Below are positions 8,355 through 16,928 of a stretch of 64,000 nucleotides of DNA, one piece after another; positions within the stretch are counted from its first letter, which is position 1, and each line of letters opens with the position of its first letter. Origin of the DNA: Seohaeicola_A nanhaiensis (lineage in GTDB: Bacteria > Pseudomonadota > Alphaproteobacteria > Rhodobacterales > Rhodobacteraceae); assembly GCF_042654245.1 (NCBI RefSeq), contig NZ_JBHSGI010000024.1, positions 496,001-560,000 on the forward strand. The letters are read 5' to 3'. Position numbers and translations under genes: made by a program. The notes beneath the pieces were generated by a model. It searched no databases and had not been told where the DNA came from. It saw only the letters and a program-made list of their open reading frames with translations.

Positions 8355-9110
8355 ATGATCCGACTGATTTCCTTGTGCGTGGTGCTGATGAGCGCCCTGG
8401 CTGCGGTGCCGGCGCTGGCCGGGCCGGTGCCACCCTGCGCGGGCGGCGCGGTGGTGCCGGGTTTTGCCGGGCAGGGGCAGGCCCCGCGCGTGGGAGTCTG
8501 GGAGAACGAGACGCTGCGCCTCGGCGGCGGCTGTCAGGCAGAGCTGAACGGCAGGGCGCGGCTGGTGGTGGCGCTGGCGGGGCGGTTCCGGCATTCGGGC
8601 GGGGTAGAGGATCTGGCGGCGCGGGTCGGGGCGGTGTCGAAGCTGGCCGGTTTGCAGTATTGGTCGGGAAGCGAGGGGCGCTGGCGCGAGCTGTTGTCGG
8701 ATGCCTATGCGGTGACGGAGGGCAAACGCGCCAATCGGCGGGCCGATTTCTCGGCGGCGGAGGTGCTGAGCGGCCGGGTGCTGCTGCTGGCACAGAACGA
8801 CACGCGGTCGTCCGGTGCGAACGTCTATGCGATGCGGGCGGTGTCATCGTCGCCGGATGCGCTGACGGTGACGCTGGTAAACCGCGACAGCATCCGGTTG
8901 CTGCTGGTTCAGCTGTTCGGGCCGGGCGATCTGGTCACCGCCCAGTTCTTTCAGAGGCTGGGCGGCGACGAATGGGGGTTTTACAGTCTGACCGTGGTGC
9001 GCGACGGGCCGGTGGAGGGCAAGCAGTCGTCCTTCATCAACCGCGCCGCGGCCTATATGCGTCTGTTCACCGGGCAGGACCCCGTCGGGGCCCCGCCCGT
9101 CGCACCCTGA
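8355..9110 (+). CDS. Secreted protein of unknown function (possible DUF6675)
   Basis: The product has 251 residues with a clear signal peptide (MIRLISLCVVLMSALAAVPALAG). The mature part contains a conserved-looking core (GLQYWSGSEGRWRELLSDAYAV). I think it may belong to DUF6675, an uncharacterised family, but cannot verify that here. ATG 8355 has GGAGG just upstream, which makes it better than an in-frame start at 8304. It is convergent with the flavin oxidoreductase, with 4 nt between stops. No function is proposed. Confidence 0.75.
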   Translation: MIRLISLCVVLMSALAAVPALAGPVPPCAGGAVVPGFAGQGQAPRVGVWENETLRLGGGCQAELNGRARLVVALAGRFRHSGGVEDLAARVGAVSKLAGLQYWSGSEGRWRELLSDAYAVTEGKRANRRADFSAAEVLSGRVLLLAQNDTRSSGANVYAMRAVSSSPDALTVTLVNRDSIRLLLVQLFGPGDLVTAQFFQRLGGDEWGFYSLTVVRDGPVEGKQSSFINRAAAYMRLFTGQDPVGAPPVAP

Positions 9111-9114
9111 GGGG

Positions 9115-10134
9115 TCAGCGCCAGCCGAGGGCCGGGGCGACGTGGGTCAGGATGCTTTCCAGCACGTGGGCGTTGTAGTCGACGCCCAGCATGTTCGGGA
9201 CCGTCAGCAGCAGCGTGTCGGCCTCGGCGATGGCGGTGTCCTTCTTCAACTGGTCGATCAGCCGGTCGGGTTCGTCGGCATAGCCGCGCCCGAAGATGCC
9301 GCGGAAGTTGTCGATGTGGCCGATCTGGTCGCTTTCCTTGCCGCCGCGGCCGAAATAGGCGCGGTCCATGTCGTTGGTCAGCGCAAAGATCGAGCGGCTA
9401 ACCGAGACGCGGGGCTCGCGGCTGTGCCCGGCCTCTTTCCAGGCCTCGCGGAAGGCCATGATCTGCTTGGTCTGCTGGATGTGGAAAGGCTCGCCGGATT
9501 CGTCGACCTTGAGCGTCGAGCTTTGCAGGTTCATGCCCATCTTGCCGGCCCAGACCGCGGTGGCGTTCGAGGCCGAGCCCCACCAGATGCGGTCGCGCAG
9601 GCCTTCGGAGTGCGGCTCCAGCCGCAGCAGGCCCGGCGGGTTGGGGAACATCGGGCTGGGGTTGGGCTGGGCGAAGCCCTGGCCTTCGAGGTGGCTGAGG
9701 AAGATTTCGGCGTGGCGGCGGGCCATGTCCGAGCCATCCTCGCCCTCGGCGGGCGCATAGCCGAAGTGGCGCCAGCCGTCGATCACCTGCTCGGGCGAGC
9801 CGCGGCTGATGCCGAGTTGCAGGCGACCACCGGAGATGAGGTCGGCGCTGCCCGCGTCCTCGATCATGTAGAGCGGGTTTTCATAGCGCATGTCGATGAC
9901 GCCGGTGCCGATCTCGATTTTCTTTGTGCGCGCGCCGACGGCGGCGAGCAGCGGGAAGGGCGAGGCGAGTTGGCGGGCGAAGTGGTGGACGCGGTAATAG
10001 GCGCCGTCGACGCCGAGGTCTTCCGCCGCCTCGGCCAGTTCGATGGATTGGGTCAGGGTGTCGCCGGCGGTGCGCAGGGGCGAACCGGGTTCGGGATTCC
10101 AGTGCCCGAAGGACAGAAAGCCGATCTTCTTCAT
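9115..10134 (-). CDS. LLM-class (luciferase-like) flavin-dependent oxidoreductase
   Basis: This 339-residue TIM-barrel protein shows bacterial-luciferase family features: the N-terminal strand KKIGFLSFGHW, the segment YYRVHHFARQLASPFPLLAAVGARTKKIEIGTG with a substrate/FMN-facing loop, and the RLQLGISRGSP motif. Members use reduced flavin (FMNH2 or F420) to oxidise varied substrates; the substrate here is unknown. ATG 10134 has GGAGA upstream at normal spacing, so I reject the 31-residue upstream extension. It follows xerC on the same strand. Confidence 0.85.
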   Translation of the reverse strand: MKKIGFLSFGHWNPEPGSPLRTAGDTLTQSIELAEAAEDLGVDGAYYRVHHFARQLASPFPLLAAVGARTKKIEIGTGVIDMRYENPLYMIEDAGSADLISGGRLQLGISRGSPEQVIDGWRHFGYAPAEGEDGSDMARRHAEIFLSHLEGQGFAQPNPSPMFPNPPGLLRLEPHSEGLRDRIWWGSASNATAVWAGKMGMNLQSSTLKVDESGEPFHIQQTKQIMAFREAWKEAGHSREPRVSVSRSIFALTNDMDRAYFGRGGKESDQIGHIDNFRGIFGRGYADEPDRLIDQLKKDTAIAEADTLLLTVPNMLGVDYNAHVLESILTHVAPALGWR

Positions 10135-10257
10135 CTGATGTCTCCGCAAATCGGGGCGCGCACGGGGGCGCGGTTGTGTCTTAGGTAGGGGTTTGCGCGG
10201 CGCGCGCCAATCTTCGCCATCGCGCAAGGCCTGTTTCCTTGCGCGCAGAGGGGGTCG

Positions 10258-11178
10258 TCAGGCGCGGGGGTGGGCCTTGTCGTAGACCTCCATCAGCCGC
10301 GCGGTGTCGACGGCGGTATAGGCCTGGGTGGTCGAGAGCGAGGCATGGCCCAGCAGTTCCTGGATCGCGCGCAGGTCGCCGCCGGCGGCGAGGAGGTGGG
10401 TGGCGAAGGAGTGGCGCATCGCGTGGGGCGTGGCGCTGGAGGGCAGGCCGAGCTGCATCCGCGCCTTCGCCATCACGTCCTGGATCAGCCGCGCCGAGAG
10501 CGCGCCGCCGCGCACGCCGACGAAGAGCGGGCCGCTGGCGGTCAGCACATGCGGGCAGAGGCGCAGGTAGGCGTCCACCGCGTCGCGGGCGGCGGCGATC
10601 ACCGGCACCGGGCGTTCCTTGCCGCCCTTGCCGCGGATGCGCAGGACGCCGGGCAGAGGCGCGTCGGCGCCGGTGAGGCCGAGCGCCTCGGATATCCGCA
10701 GGCCGCAGCCGTAGAGCAGCGTGACCACGGCGGCGTCGCGGGCGGCGACCCACGGGGTTTCGGATTGCAGCTCGACCCGGTCGATCATGGCCTGGGCGGC
10801 GTCCTCGGCCAGCGGGCGGGGCAGCTTGTTGGTGAAACGGGGCGAGCGGGCGGAGAGGATCGCGGTGATCTCGATCCCCTCGCGCTCGGCCAGCCAGCGC
10901 ATGAAGGTCTTGACCGCCGAGAGCTTGCGCGCGAGCGAGCGGGGCGAGAGCCCCTGCGCGCGGGCATCGGCCATCCACGCGCGCATGTCCGAGACGCCGA
11001 TGCGTTCCAGCGCGGCGAGGCCCTGCGGTTCGCCCTTGTGCAGCGTCATGAAGCCGAGGAAGCCCGCGACATCGCCGCGATAGGCCTCGATCGTGTTCTC
11101 GGCGCTGCCTTCCAGCGCGCGCCGCGTGTCCAGCCAGCGGGCGAGCGCGTCGCTTGCGGCGGGGGAGATCGGGGTCAC
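10258..11178 (-). CDS. xerC: Tyrosine recombinase XerC
   Basis: The 306-residue recombinase has all catalytic residues of the family: Arg161, Lys184/187 region, His252, Arg255 (HAMRHSFATH), His278 (LGHASLSTTQAY) and Tyr287. With XerD it resolves chromosome dimers at dif during division. It starts at GTG 11178, which overlaps the DUF484 stop by 4 nt, so the two genes are translationally coupled. The DUF484-xerC pairing is widely conserved in Proteobacteria, so this is the housekeeping recombinase, not a mobile-element integrase. Confidence 0.92.
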   Translation of the reverse strand: MTPISPAASDALARWLDTRRALEGSAENTIEAYRGDVAGFLGFMTLHKGEPQGLAALERIGVSDMRAWMADARAQGLSPRSLARKLSAVKTFMRWLAEREGIEITAILSARSPRFTNKLPRPLAEDAAQAMIDRVELQSETPWVAARDAAVVTLLYGCGLRISEALGLTGADAPLPGVLRIRGKGGKERPVPVIAAARDAVDAYLRLCPHVLTASGPLFVGVRGGALSARLIQDVMAKARMQLGLPSSATPHAMRHSFATHLLAAGGDLRAIQELLGHASLSTTQAYTAVDTARLMEVYDKAHPRA

Positions 11179-11882
11179 GACAGCCAGTGCCGCATCGTCC
11201 GCTCGAACACGCCCGCGAAGAACGCCAGCAGGTCGGTGCCCTGATTGGGGGCGAACTGATGCGGATCCTCGGCACCCATGGCGAGCATTCCGGGCAGGCG
11301 GCCCTTGCCGAAGTCGAGCCGCAGGAGCGCTTCGGAGCGGACCCAGTCAGCGGCGTCGCCGTGCACGGCTTCGGACCCTTCCTGGGTCTGGCGCAGGACG
11401 ACGGCACGCGGCGGACCGCCGCGGCCGAGGCTCATGTAGCGGTCGATAAAGCCCGGTTCGGCGACGGTGAGCACCGAATGCAGCCGTTCGACGGCCGGAT
11501 CGTCCTTGCCTTGGGCGGTTTCCAGCAGGAGGGTGATCTTGTCGATCTGCAGGATCTCGGCCACGTCGCCATCGAGATTGCGCAGGAACTCCTCGAAACC
11601 GGTCGGGTCGAGCATCCGCAGGATGGCGCGGTGCACCTGATTGGTGCCGGCGAGGTTTTCGTAGGCGGCGGCAATCACCGAGCGGTGGGTGTCTTCCAGC
11701 CGGTCGAGCCGGGTTTCCAGACGCTCCATCACGATGCCGCGCAGGTCCACGACATTGTCGCCCATCGTCTTTTCATTGGCCGCGATCAGGGCGTTCATCA
11801 GGTCGTGATCGTCAAGGATTGCGTAGGGCTTGGCCAGAATCGCCGACCGCACCGTGTCTTCCAGTTTCGCGCTGCTGCTCAT
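11175..11882 (-). CDS. DUF484 family protein
   Basis: The 235-residue protein has an N-terminal coiled-coil segment (DLMNALIAANEKTMGDNVVDLRGIVMERLETRLDRLEDT). The rest is GAF-like and contains PRAVVLRQTQ and LLRLDFGKGRLPGMLAMGAEDPHQF. DUF484 proteins are almost always encoded next to xerC and have no established activity; the GAF-like fold suggests small-molecule or protein binding. The stop overlaps the xerC start. Confidence 0.88.
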   Translation of the reverse strand: MSSSAKLEDTVRSAILAKPYAILDDHDLMNALIAANEKTMGDNVVDLRGIVMERLETRLDRLEDTHRSVIAAAYENLAGTNQVHRAILRMLDPTGFEEFLRNLDGDVAEILQIDKITLLLETAQGKDDPAVERLHSVLTVAEPGFIDRYMSLGRGGPPRAVVLRQTQEGSEAVHGDAADWVRSEALLRLDFGKGRLPGMLAMGAEDPHQFAPNQGTDLLAFFAGVFERTMRHWLS

Positions 11883-12084
11883 GCCTGTCTCTGCTTTTTT
11901 TGTTGCCGAGGTCTATAGCACGGGTTTTTGCGAATGCTCCCGGAAAAGTGCCGGCGGAGGGATTTTTGCCCTTCCTGTGGCGCGTTGGCAGGCAGGTTGA
12001 GGAGACGCAAAGGGCGGAAGGCCGTCGCCCCCCGCCCTGGCAGAACATCGTCGTCCTGCCGCGTCGTTCCTGTGTGGCCTGCGG

Positions 12085-12738
12085 TCAGAGAATGGTCTGT
12101 CCGGTCTTGGCCCAATCCTTGAGGAAGGTGTCGAGACCCTTGTCGGTCAGCGGATGGCTGGCCAGCGCCTTGATCACCGCCGGGGGGGCGGTCACCACGT
12201 CGGCGCCGATCCGGGCGGCCTCGGTGATGTGGTTGACGGTGCGGATTGAAGCGGCGAGGATCTCGGTGCGGAACCCGTAGTTGTCGTAGATCGTGCGGAT
12301 GTCCTGGATCAGCTGCATCCCGTCGATGTTCACGTCGTCGAGCCGGCCGATGAAGGGCGAGATGAAGGTCGCCCCGGCCTTGGCGGCCAGCAGGGCCTGG
12401 TTGGCCGAGAAGCAGAGCGTGACGTTGACCATGTAGCGCTCGCCCGTCAGCACCTTGCAGGCCTTGAGGCCATCCCAGGTGAGCGGGACCTTGATGGCGA
12501 TGTTCTCGCCGATCTTGGCCAGTTCGCGGCCTTCGGCGATCATGCCCTCGGCGTCGAGCGCGATGGTTTCGGCCGAGACCGGACCATCGATCATGCGGCA
12601 GATTTCCTTGGTCACTTCCTTGATGTCGCGTCCCGACTTCATGATGAGCGAGGGGTTGGTCGTCACGCCGTCGACCATGCCGAGGTCGTTCAGTTCGGCG
12701 ATCGCATCGATCTCGGCGGTGTCTACGAAGAATTTCAA
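12085..12738 (-). CDS. fsa: Fructose-6-phosphate aldolase / transaldolase-like
   Basis: The 217-residue protein is the length of the FSA/TalC family. It has Asp6 (KFFVDTAEI), the TTNPS motif (Asn28) and the Schiff-base Lys83 (AIKVPLTWDG). It catalyses aldol cleavage or formation between dihydroxyacetone and glyceraldehyde 3-phosphate, or acts as a transaldolase. The start is TTG 12738, decided by an AGGAGG site 7 nt upstream and by the family N terminus (MKFFVDTAEID). Longer readings upstream have no family support. It is divergent from DUF6653-priA. Confidence 0.92.
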   Translation of the reverse strand: MKFFVDTAEIDAIAELNDLGMVDGVTTNPSLIMKSGRDIKEVTKEICRMIDGPVSAETIALDAEGMIAEGRELAKIGENIAIKVPLTWDGLKACKVLTGERYMVNVTLCFSANQALLAAKAGATFISPFIGRLDDVNIDGMQLIQDIRTIYDNYGFRTEILAASIRTVNHITEAARIGADVVTAPPAVIKALASHPLTDKGLDTFLKDWAKTGQTIL

Positions 12739-12936
12739 TTGGGCCTCCTGTATCTGGGTGGCGCTTGCGCTTGGCGCTGTGTTAGCGCATGCCGGTTGGA
12801 CTTGAAAGTAGCATGACCCCGTTTTGGAGAGCGCACATGATTTCGATCTCATGGCCTGGCCATCGCTTGGCGGCGCGCCTGTTTTGCCGGGTGTCGCGGC
12901 GCGGCGTTCACGCCGCCTGAACCGGGGGGCGGCGCC

Positions 12937-13431
12937 ATGGACATCTACCGCCTGAGTGAACGAGCCATGGCGATGGACGATGCCGCCTGGGCGCGTCATG
13001 CGCATCCGTTCAGCGTTTATTCGCGCTTTGCCGTGCTACCGCTGCTGGCGCTGGCGATCTGGAGCCGGGTCTGGCTGGGGATCTGGGCGCTGGGGCCGGT
13101 TCTTCTGGTGCTGGTTTTCACCTTTCTGAACCCGCGCCTGTGTACGCCGGTCGAGGGGCCGCCCGCTGGCTGGGCCGGCAAGGGGACGGCGGGCGAGCGG
13201 CTGTGGCTGGCGCGTCGGGAGCGCGCGGTGCCGGCGCGGCATGTGGTGCCGTGCCACTTGCTGTCTGGCGTCGCGGTTCTGGGGTTGGTTGTCTATGCGG
13301 TCGCGCTGTGGCGGCTGGACGCGGGGCTGCTGCTGGCCGGCCTTGCCCTTGCCATGGGCGGCAAGGCGTGGTTCGTCGACCGCATGGTCTGGCTCTACGA
13401 GGATATGCGGGGGGCGGCGCGCGATGGTTGA
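12937..13431 (+). CDS. DUF6653 family membrane protein
   Basis: The protein has 164 residues with two pairs of hydrophobic helices (about 28-65 and 105-145). The motif DAAWARHAHPFSVYSRF near residue 12-30 matches what I recall of DUF6653. The function is unknown. Its last 8 nt overlap the start of priA (ATGGTTGA), so priA is probably translated by coupling from this gene. Confidence 0.72.
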   Translation: MDIYRLSERAMAMDDAAWARHAHPFSVYSRFAVLPLLALAIWSRVWLGIWALGPVLLVLVFTFLNPRLCTPVEGPPAGWAGKGTAGERLWLARRERAVPARHVVPCHLLSGVAVLGLVVYAVALWRLDAGLLLAGLALAMGGKAWFVDRMVWLYEDMRGAARDG

Positions 13432-15622
13432 GCCGCCGACATTCTATCCCGAGGGCGCGCTGGTCGGCGTGCTGACGACGCAGCCGCTGGACCGGCCGCT
13501 CGACTACAAGGCGCCCGAGGGCGGCTGTTTTCTGGGCGCCTTCGTCGAGGTGCCGCTGGGGCCGCGCCGGGTGCTGGGCGTGGTCTGGGGGCCGGGGCGG
13601 GGCGATTTCGACCTGGCCAAGGTGCGCCCCGTCACGCGGGTGCTGGATGCCGCGCCGATGCGCGAGGAGATGCGCGTGTTTCTGCGCCGGGCCGCCGATT
13701 ACACGCTGACACCGATGCCGGCGATGCTGCGACTGGCGACGCGGGCGCCGGGCCTGGGCGACTCGCCGTCGATGCGCAAGGTCTACCGGCTGGGGGACCG
13801 TGCGCCGGATCGCCTGACCGAGGCGCGCACGCGCGTGCTGGAAGTGCTGCGCGACTATGGCGGGCTGGCCTTCACGCTGTCGGAACTGGCCGAGATGGCG
13901 GGGGTGACGAGTTCGGTCGTCAAGGGGCTGGTCAAGCTCGGCGCGGTGGCCGAGGAGGACAGCCCACGCGACATGCCGTTTCCGTTGCTGGACCCGGAGC
14001 TGCCTGGCAAGGCGCTGACCGAGGATCAGGCGGCGGCGGCCGAGGTGCTGCGCGCCGGGCTGCGGGCCGGGGGCTATGGCACGACGCTGCTGAAGGGCGT
14101 GACCGGGTCGGGCAAGACCGAGGTCTATCTTGAAGCCGTGGCCGAGGCGCTGCGCGTCGGGCGGCAGGCGCTGGTGCTGCTGCCCGAGATCGCGCTGACG
14201 GCCGAGTTCACCAAGCGGGTCGAGGCACGGTTCGGCGCACGGGCGGCCGAGTGGCATTCGGGCGTCACCATGACCGAGCGGCGGCGCACCTGGCGGATGG
14301 TGGGCGAGGGCGCGGCGCAGCTGGTGGTCGGCGCGCGCTCGGCCCTCTTCCTGCCTTTCCGCGATCTCGGGCTGATCGTGGTCGATGAGGAACATGACAC
14401 CTCGTACAAGCAGGAGGACGGGGTCCTTTACAACGCGCGCGACATGGCGGTGCTGCGGGCCTCGATCCTGGGGGCGCAGGTGGTGCTGGCCTCGGCCACG
14501 CCGTCGCTGGAGACCTGGGCGAATGCAGAGGCCGGGAAGTATCGCCGGCTGGAGCTGACGTCCCGGTTCGGGGAGGCGGTGTTGCCGGCGATGACGGCCA
14601 TCGACATGCGGGCCGAGCAGCTGGAGGCAGGGCGGTGGGTCTCGCCCACGCTGCGGCGGGCGGTGCAGGCGCGGCTGGAGAAGGGCGAGCAGGCGCTGTT
14701 GTTCATCAACCGGCGCGGCTATGCGCCGGTGACGCTGTGCCGGGCCTGCGGGCAGCAGATCGGCTGCGATCATTGCGACGCGCGGATGGTGGAGCACCGG
14801 TTCCTCAAGCGGCTGATGTGCCACCAGTGCGGCGAGACCAAGCCGATGCCGACCGTCTGCCCCTCCTGCGGGGTCGAGGGCCGGCTGGCGCCGGTGGGGC
14901 CCGGGGTCGAGCGGCTGGCCGAGGAGGCGGCGGCGGTCTTTCCCGAGGCGCGGGTGGCGGTGCTGTCGTCGGATCTCTTCGGTTCGGCCCGGGCCTTGAA
15001 GGCGCGGATCGAGGAGATCGCGGCGGGGGGTGCGGATATCGTCATCGGCACGCAGCTGGTGGCCAAGGGGCACAACTTTCCGCTGCTGACGCTGGTCGGG
15101 GTGATCGACGCCGATCTTGGGTTGCAGGGGTCGGACCTGCGGGCGGCGGAGCGGACGTTCCAGCTGATGCGGCAGGTTTCGGGCCGGGCGGGGCGTGCGG
15201 ACCGGGCGGGGGAGGCGATGCTGCAGACCCACCAGCCCGAGCATCCGGTGATCCGGGCGATCCTGGGCGGCGACGAGGAGGCCTTCTGGCGGGCCGAGGC
15301 GCGCGAGCGCGAACAAGCGGGCGTGCCGCCCTATGGGCGGATGGCGGGGATCATCCTGTCGGGGACGGATGTGGCGCAGGTCTTCGATCTGGGCAATGCG
15401 CTGGCGCGGGCCGACGGGCCGCTGCGCCAGATCGGGGCGCGGGTCTTCGGGCCGGCGCCGGCGCCGATCGCGCGGGTGCGGGGACGGCACCGGGTGCGGC
15501 TGCTGGTGAAGGCGGCCAAGGGCAGCCCGCTGCAGGACGCGCTGGCGCGCTGGATCGCGTCGTTCCGGCTGAAGGGCGACCTGCGGCTGGCGGTGGATAT
15601 CGACCCGCAGACCTTCTACTGA
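13424..15622 (+). CDS. priA: Primosomal replication restart helicase PriA
   Basis: The 732-residue protein has the N-terminal DNA-binding region (GVLTTQPLDRPLDYKAP), Walker A GVTGSGKTE near 225-233 and the DEEH box near 321. A zinc-binding Cys cluster (CRACG, CDHCD, CHQCG, CPSCG, about 439-490) interrupts the helicase core as usual. PriA restarts stalled forks by loading the replisome. I take ATG 13424 (MVEPPTFYPEG), which overlaps DUF6653; the frame stays open farther upstream but without family similarity. A hairpin of a recurring type lies just beyond the stop. Confidence 0.95.
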   Translation: MVEPPTFYPEGALVGVLTTQPLDRPLDYKAPEGGCFLGAFVEVPLGPRRVLGVVWGPGRGDFDLAKVRPVTRVLDAAPMREEMRVFLRRAADYTLTPMPAMLRLATRAPGLGDSPSMRKVYRLGDRAPDRLTEARTRVLEVLRDYGGLAFTLSELAEMAGVTSSVVKGLVKLGAVAEEDSPRDMPFPLLDPELPGKALTEDQAAAAEVLRAGLRAGGYGTTLLKGVTGSGKTEVYLEAVAEALRVGRQALVLLPEIALTAEFTKRVEARFGARAAEWHSGVTMTERRRTWRMVGEGAAQLVVGARSALFLPFRDLGLIVVDEEHDTSYKQEDGVLYNARDMAVLRASILGAQVVLASATPSLETWANAEAGKYRRLELTSRFGEAVLPAMTAIDMRAEQLEAGRWVSPTLRRAVQARLEKGEQALLFINRRGYAPVTLCRACGQQIGCDHCDARMVEHRFLKRLMCHQCGETKPMPTVCPSCGVEGRLAPVGPGVERLAEEAAAVFPEARVAVLSSDLFGSARALKARIEEIAAGGADIVIGTQLVAKGHNFPLLTLVGVIDADLGLQGSDLRAAERTFQLMRQVSGRAGRADRAGEAMLQTHQPEHPVIRAILGGDEEAFWRAEAREREQAGVPPYGRMAGIILSGTDVAQVFDLGNALARADGPLRQIGARVFGPAPAPIARVRGRHRVRLLVKAAKGSPLQDALARWIASFRLKGDLRLAVDIDPQTFY

Positions 15623-15682
15623 TGGCGTCCCAGCTAGGACGGGGGGTCATGTCTATGATTTTGCTTGAAAATTTGCGAGTGA

Positions 15683-15703
15683 CGTTTTCCGGCGTGGAAA
15701 ACG
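15683..15703. repeat. Hairpin GTTTTCC-N5-GGAAAAC, copy 1
   Basis: CGTTTTCC (15683-15690), loop GGCGT, GGAAAACG (15696-15703). It is a perfect 8-bp stem between the convergent stops of priA and the YeeE gene, so a bidirectional terminator role is possible here. There is no U-tract. The same architecture recurs at 36932 and 51789. Confidence 0.75.
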
Positions 15704-15726
15704 GCCCGATGTCCTGAAGGATGTCG

Positions 15727-16797
15727 TCAGCGCGGGGTCGGGCTAGGACGGGCCTGGGGCTGATCGACCAGGGCGTCGGTGACAACCGCGCCGACCCACA
15801 TGCAGAACAGCGCGAGCCAGGCCGTGGCGACGAAGATCGAGCCGCCGGTGACGCCGGCGCCGATGGCGCAGCCGCCGGCCAGCATCCCGCCGAACCCCAT
15901 CAGCGCAGCGCCGATCATCGCCTTGCGCATGGTGGCGGGGCCCTCGAAGCCCTCGAAGCGCAATTCGCGGGTGAACAGCGCGGCGAGGAACGCGCCGAGC
16001 ACGACGCCGGGGACGAGGCCCACGTCGAAGTCGAGCAGGGCGGTGCGGTCGAGAAAGAACATCAGCGTATGGGCCGAAGGGCCGGTGAAGGTGGCGCTTT
16101 CGATCTGGACCGGGTCGAAGGCGACCTGGGCCAGCGCCGAGGTGAGCGCCCAGCCGACGGCGACGGCGAACCCGACGCCCGAGGCGAAGACCAGCCGCGC
16201 CGCGCCGATGCGGTTGATCCGGGCGAGGGTCAGCGCCAGGGCGGCGATGGCGAGGCCGAGCAGCAGGCCGGAGACATCGGGCAGGCCGAGGGCGGCGATC
16301 AGGTCGACGTTGCGCCCGCCCGGCGTGATCCAGAGCGCGGCGAGGCGGTCGCGCCAGGGCGCGAGCAGGCCGCCGAGGCTCATCTGCGCGACCACGGCGA
16401 AGATCAACCCGGAGACGACCGAGCGCAGGTTGCCGGTGGAGGCCAGCACCAGCAGGCGGCCGGAACAGCCGCGCGCGAGCACCATTCCGGCGCCGAACAT
16501 CAGGCCGCCGATCACCGCGCCCGACCAGCTGCCGGGCACCGCCATCATGCGCGCCTCGTTGACGTTCAGCAGGCCGGCAAGGCGGGCCGCCTGGACCCAG
16601 ACCAGCGCGGTCGAGAAGGTCAGCAGCCAGACCGCGACCGAGGGGCCGAGGCCGCCGCGGGCGAATTCGACGGTGGCCGCGCGGAGGCAGAAGCGCGAGC
16701 GCTGGGCCGCGACGCCGAAGATCGCGCCGGTGATCAGGCCGAAGAGCGCCGCAGTGGGCGCTTCGCCGATGCGGTCGACGAGGGCGACCAGATCCAT
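15727..16797 (-). CDS. YeeE/YedE family sulfur-compound transporter (two fused Sulf_transp domains)
   Basis: The 356-residue integral membrane protein carries the conserved Cys motifs of the family: RSRFCLRAA near the N terminus, ARGCSGRLLVLASTGNLRS in the middle and GGCAIGAGVTGGS near the C terminus. Characterised relatives (TsuA) import thiosulfate by passing it between these cysteines. In alphaproteobacteria, relatives (Pmp) are linked to sulfide and persulfide response. ATG 16797 has AAGGAG 7 nt upstream; an upstream in-frame Met would run through the promoter elements. The promoter region holds a putative sulfur-regulator operator and an Fnr-type box. Confidence 0.9.
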   Translation of the reverse strand: MDLVALVDRIGEAPTAALFGLITGAIFGVAAQRSRFCLRAATVEFARGGLGPSVAVWLLTFSTALVWVQAARLAGLLNVNEARMMAVPGSWSGAVIGGLMFGAGMVLARGCSGRLLVLASTGNLRSVVSGLIFAVVAQMSLGGLLAPWRDRLAALWITPGGRNVDLIAALGLPDVSGLLLGLAIAALALTLARINRIGAARLVFASGVGFAVAVGWALTSALAQVAFDPVQIESATFTGPSAHTLMFFLDRTALLDFDVGLVPGVVLGAFLAALFTRELRFEGFEGPATMRKAMIGAALMGFGGMLAGGCAIGAGVTGGSIFVATAWLALFCMWVGAVVTDALVDQPQARPSPTPR

Positions 16798-16814
16798 GCC
16801 GTGCTCCTTCACGC

Positions 16815-16830
16815 ATTCCGTGGCTGGAAT
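16815..16830 (-). promoter_or_regulatory. ATTC-N8-GAAT inverted repeat, candidate SqrR/BigR operator
   Basis: CATTCC (16814-16819), GTGGCT, GGAATG (16826-16831) is a perfect 6-6-6 inverted repeat. Its core reads ATTC-N8-GAAT, the motif I recall for ArsR-family persulfide sensors of the SqrR/BigR type. It overlaps the predicted -10 and start site of the YeeE gene, a repressor position. No ArsR regulator is encoded in the window. Confidence 0.55.
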
Positions 16831-16869
16831 GTATGTGCGGGAGGTGGCGGCGGCCTTGATCCAGATCAT
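16828..16869 (-). promoter_or_regulatory. Fnr/Crp-class box and -10 of the YeeE gene
   Basis: TTGATCCAGATCAT (16856-16869) matches the Fnr consensus TTGAT-N4-ATCAA at nine of ten positions. On the minus strand it is followed by TACATT (16833 down to 16828). The box centre is about 29.5 nt from the -10 edge, exactly the spacing of a class II activator at -41.5. The same 14-mer recurs near 53990. The box is also 66 nt from the MFS start on the other strand, so it could serve either gene. Confidence 0.6.
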
Positions 16870-16928
16870 CCGAGGGGCTGGCGAATTGCTCTCGCCAAGG
16901 TTCGGCAACGGGCGTATGTGCGATTCCC

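Noticed and set aside
10258..11178. Integrase of a mobile element
   Set aside because: It is XerC, coupled to DUF484 in the conserved chromosomal arrangement, with no attachment sites or phage genes nearby.
13424..13431. Frameshift at the DUF6653/priA junction
   Set aside because: The 8-nt ATGGTTGA overlap is a normal translational coupling; similar overlaps occur at secF/tauE and ccmD/ccmG.
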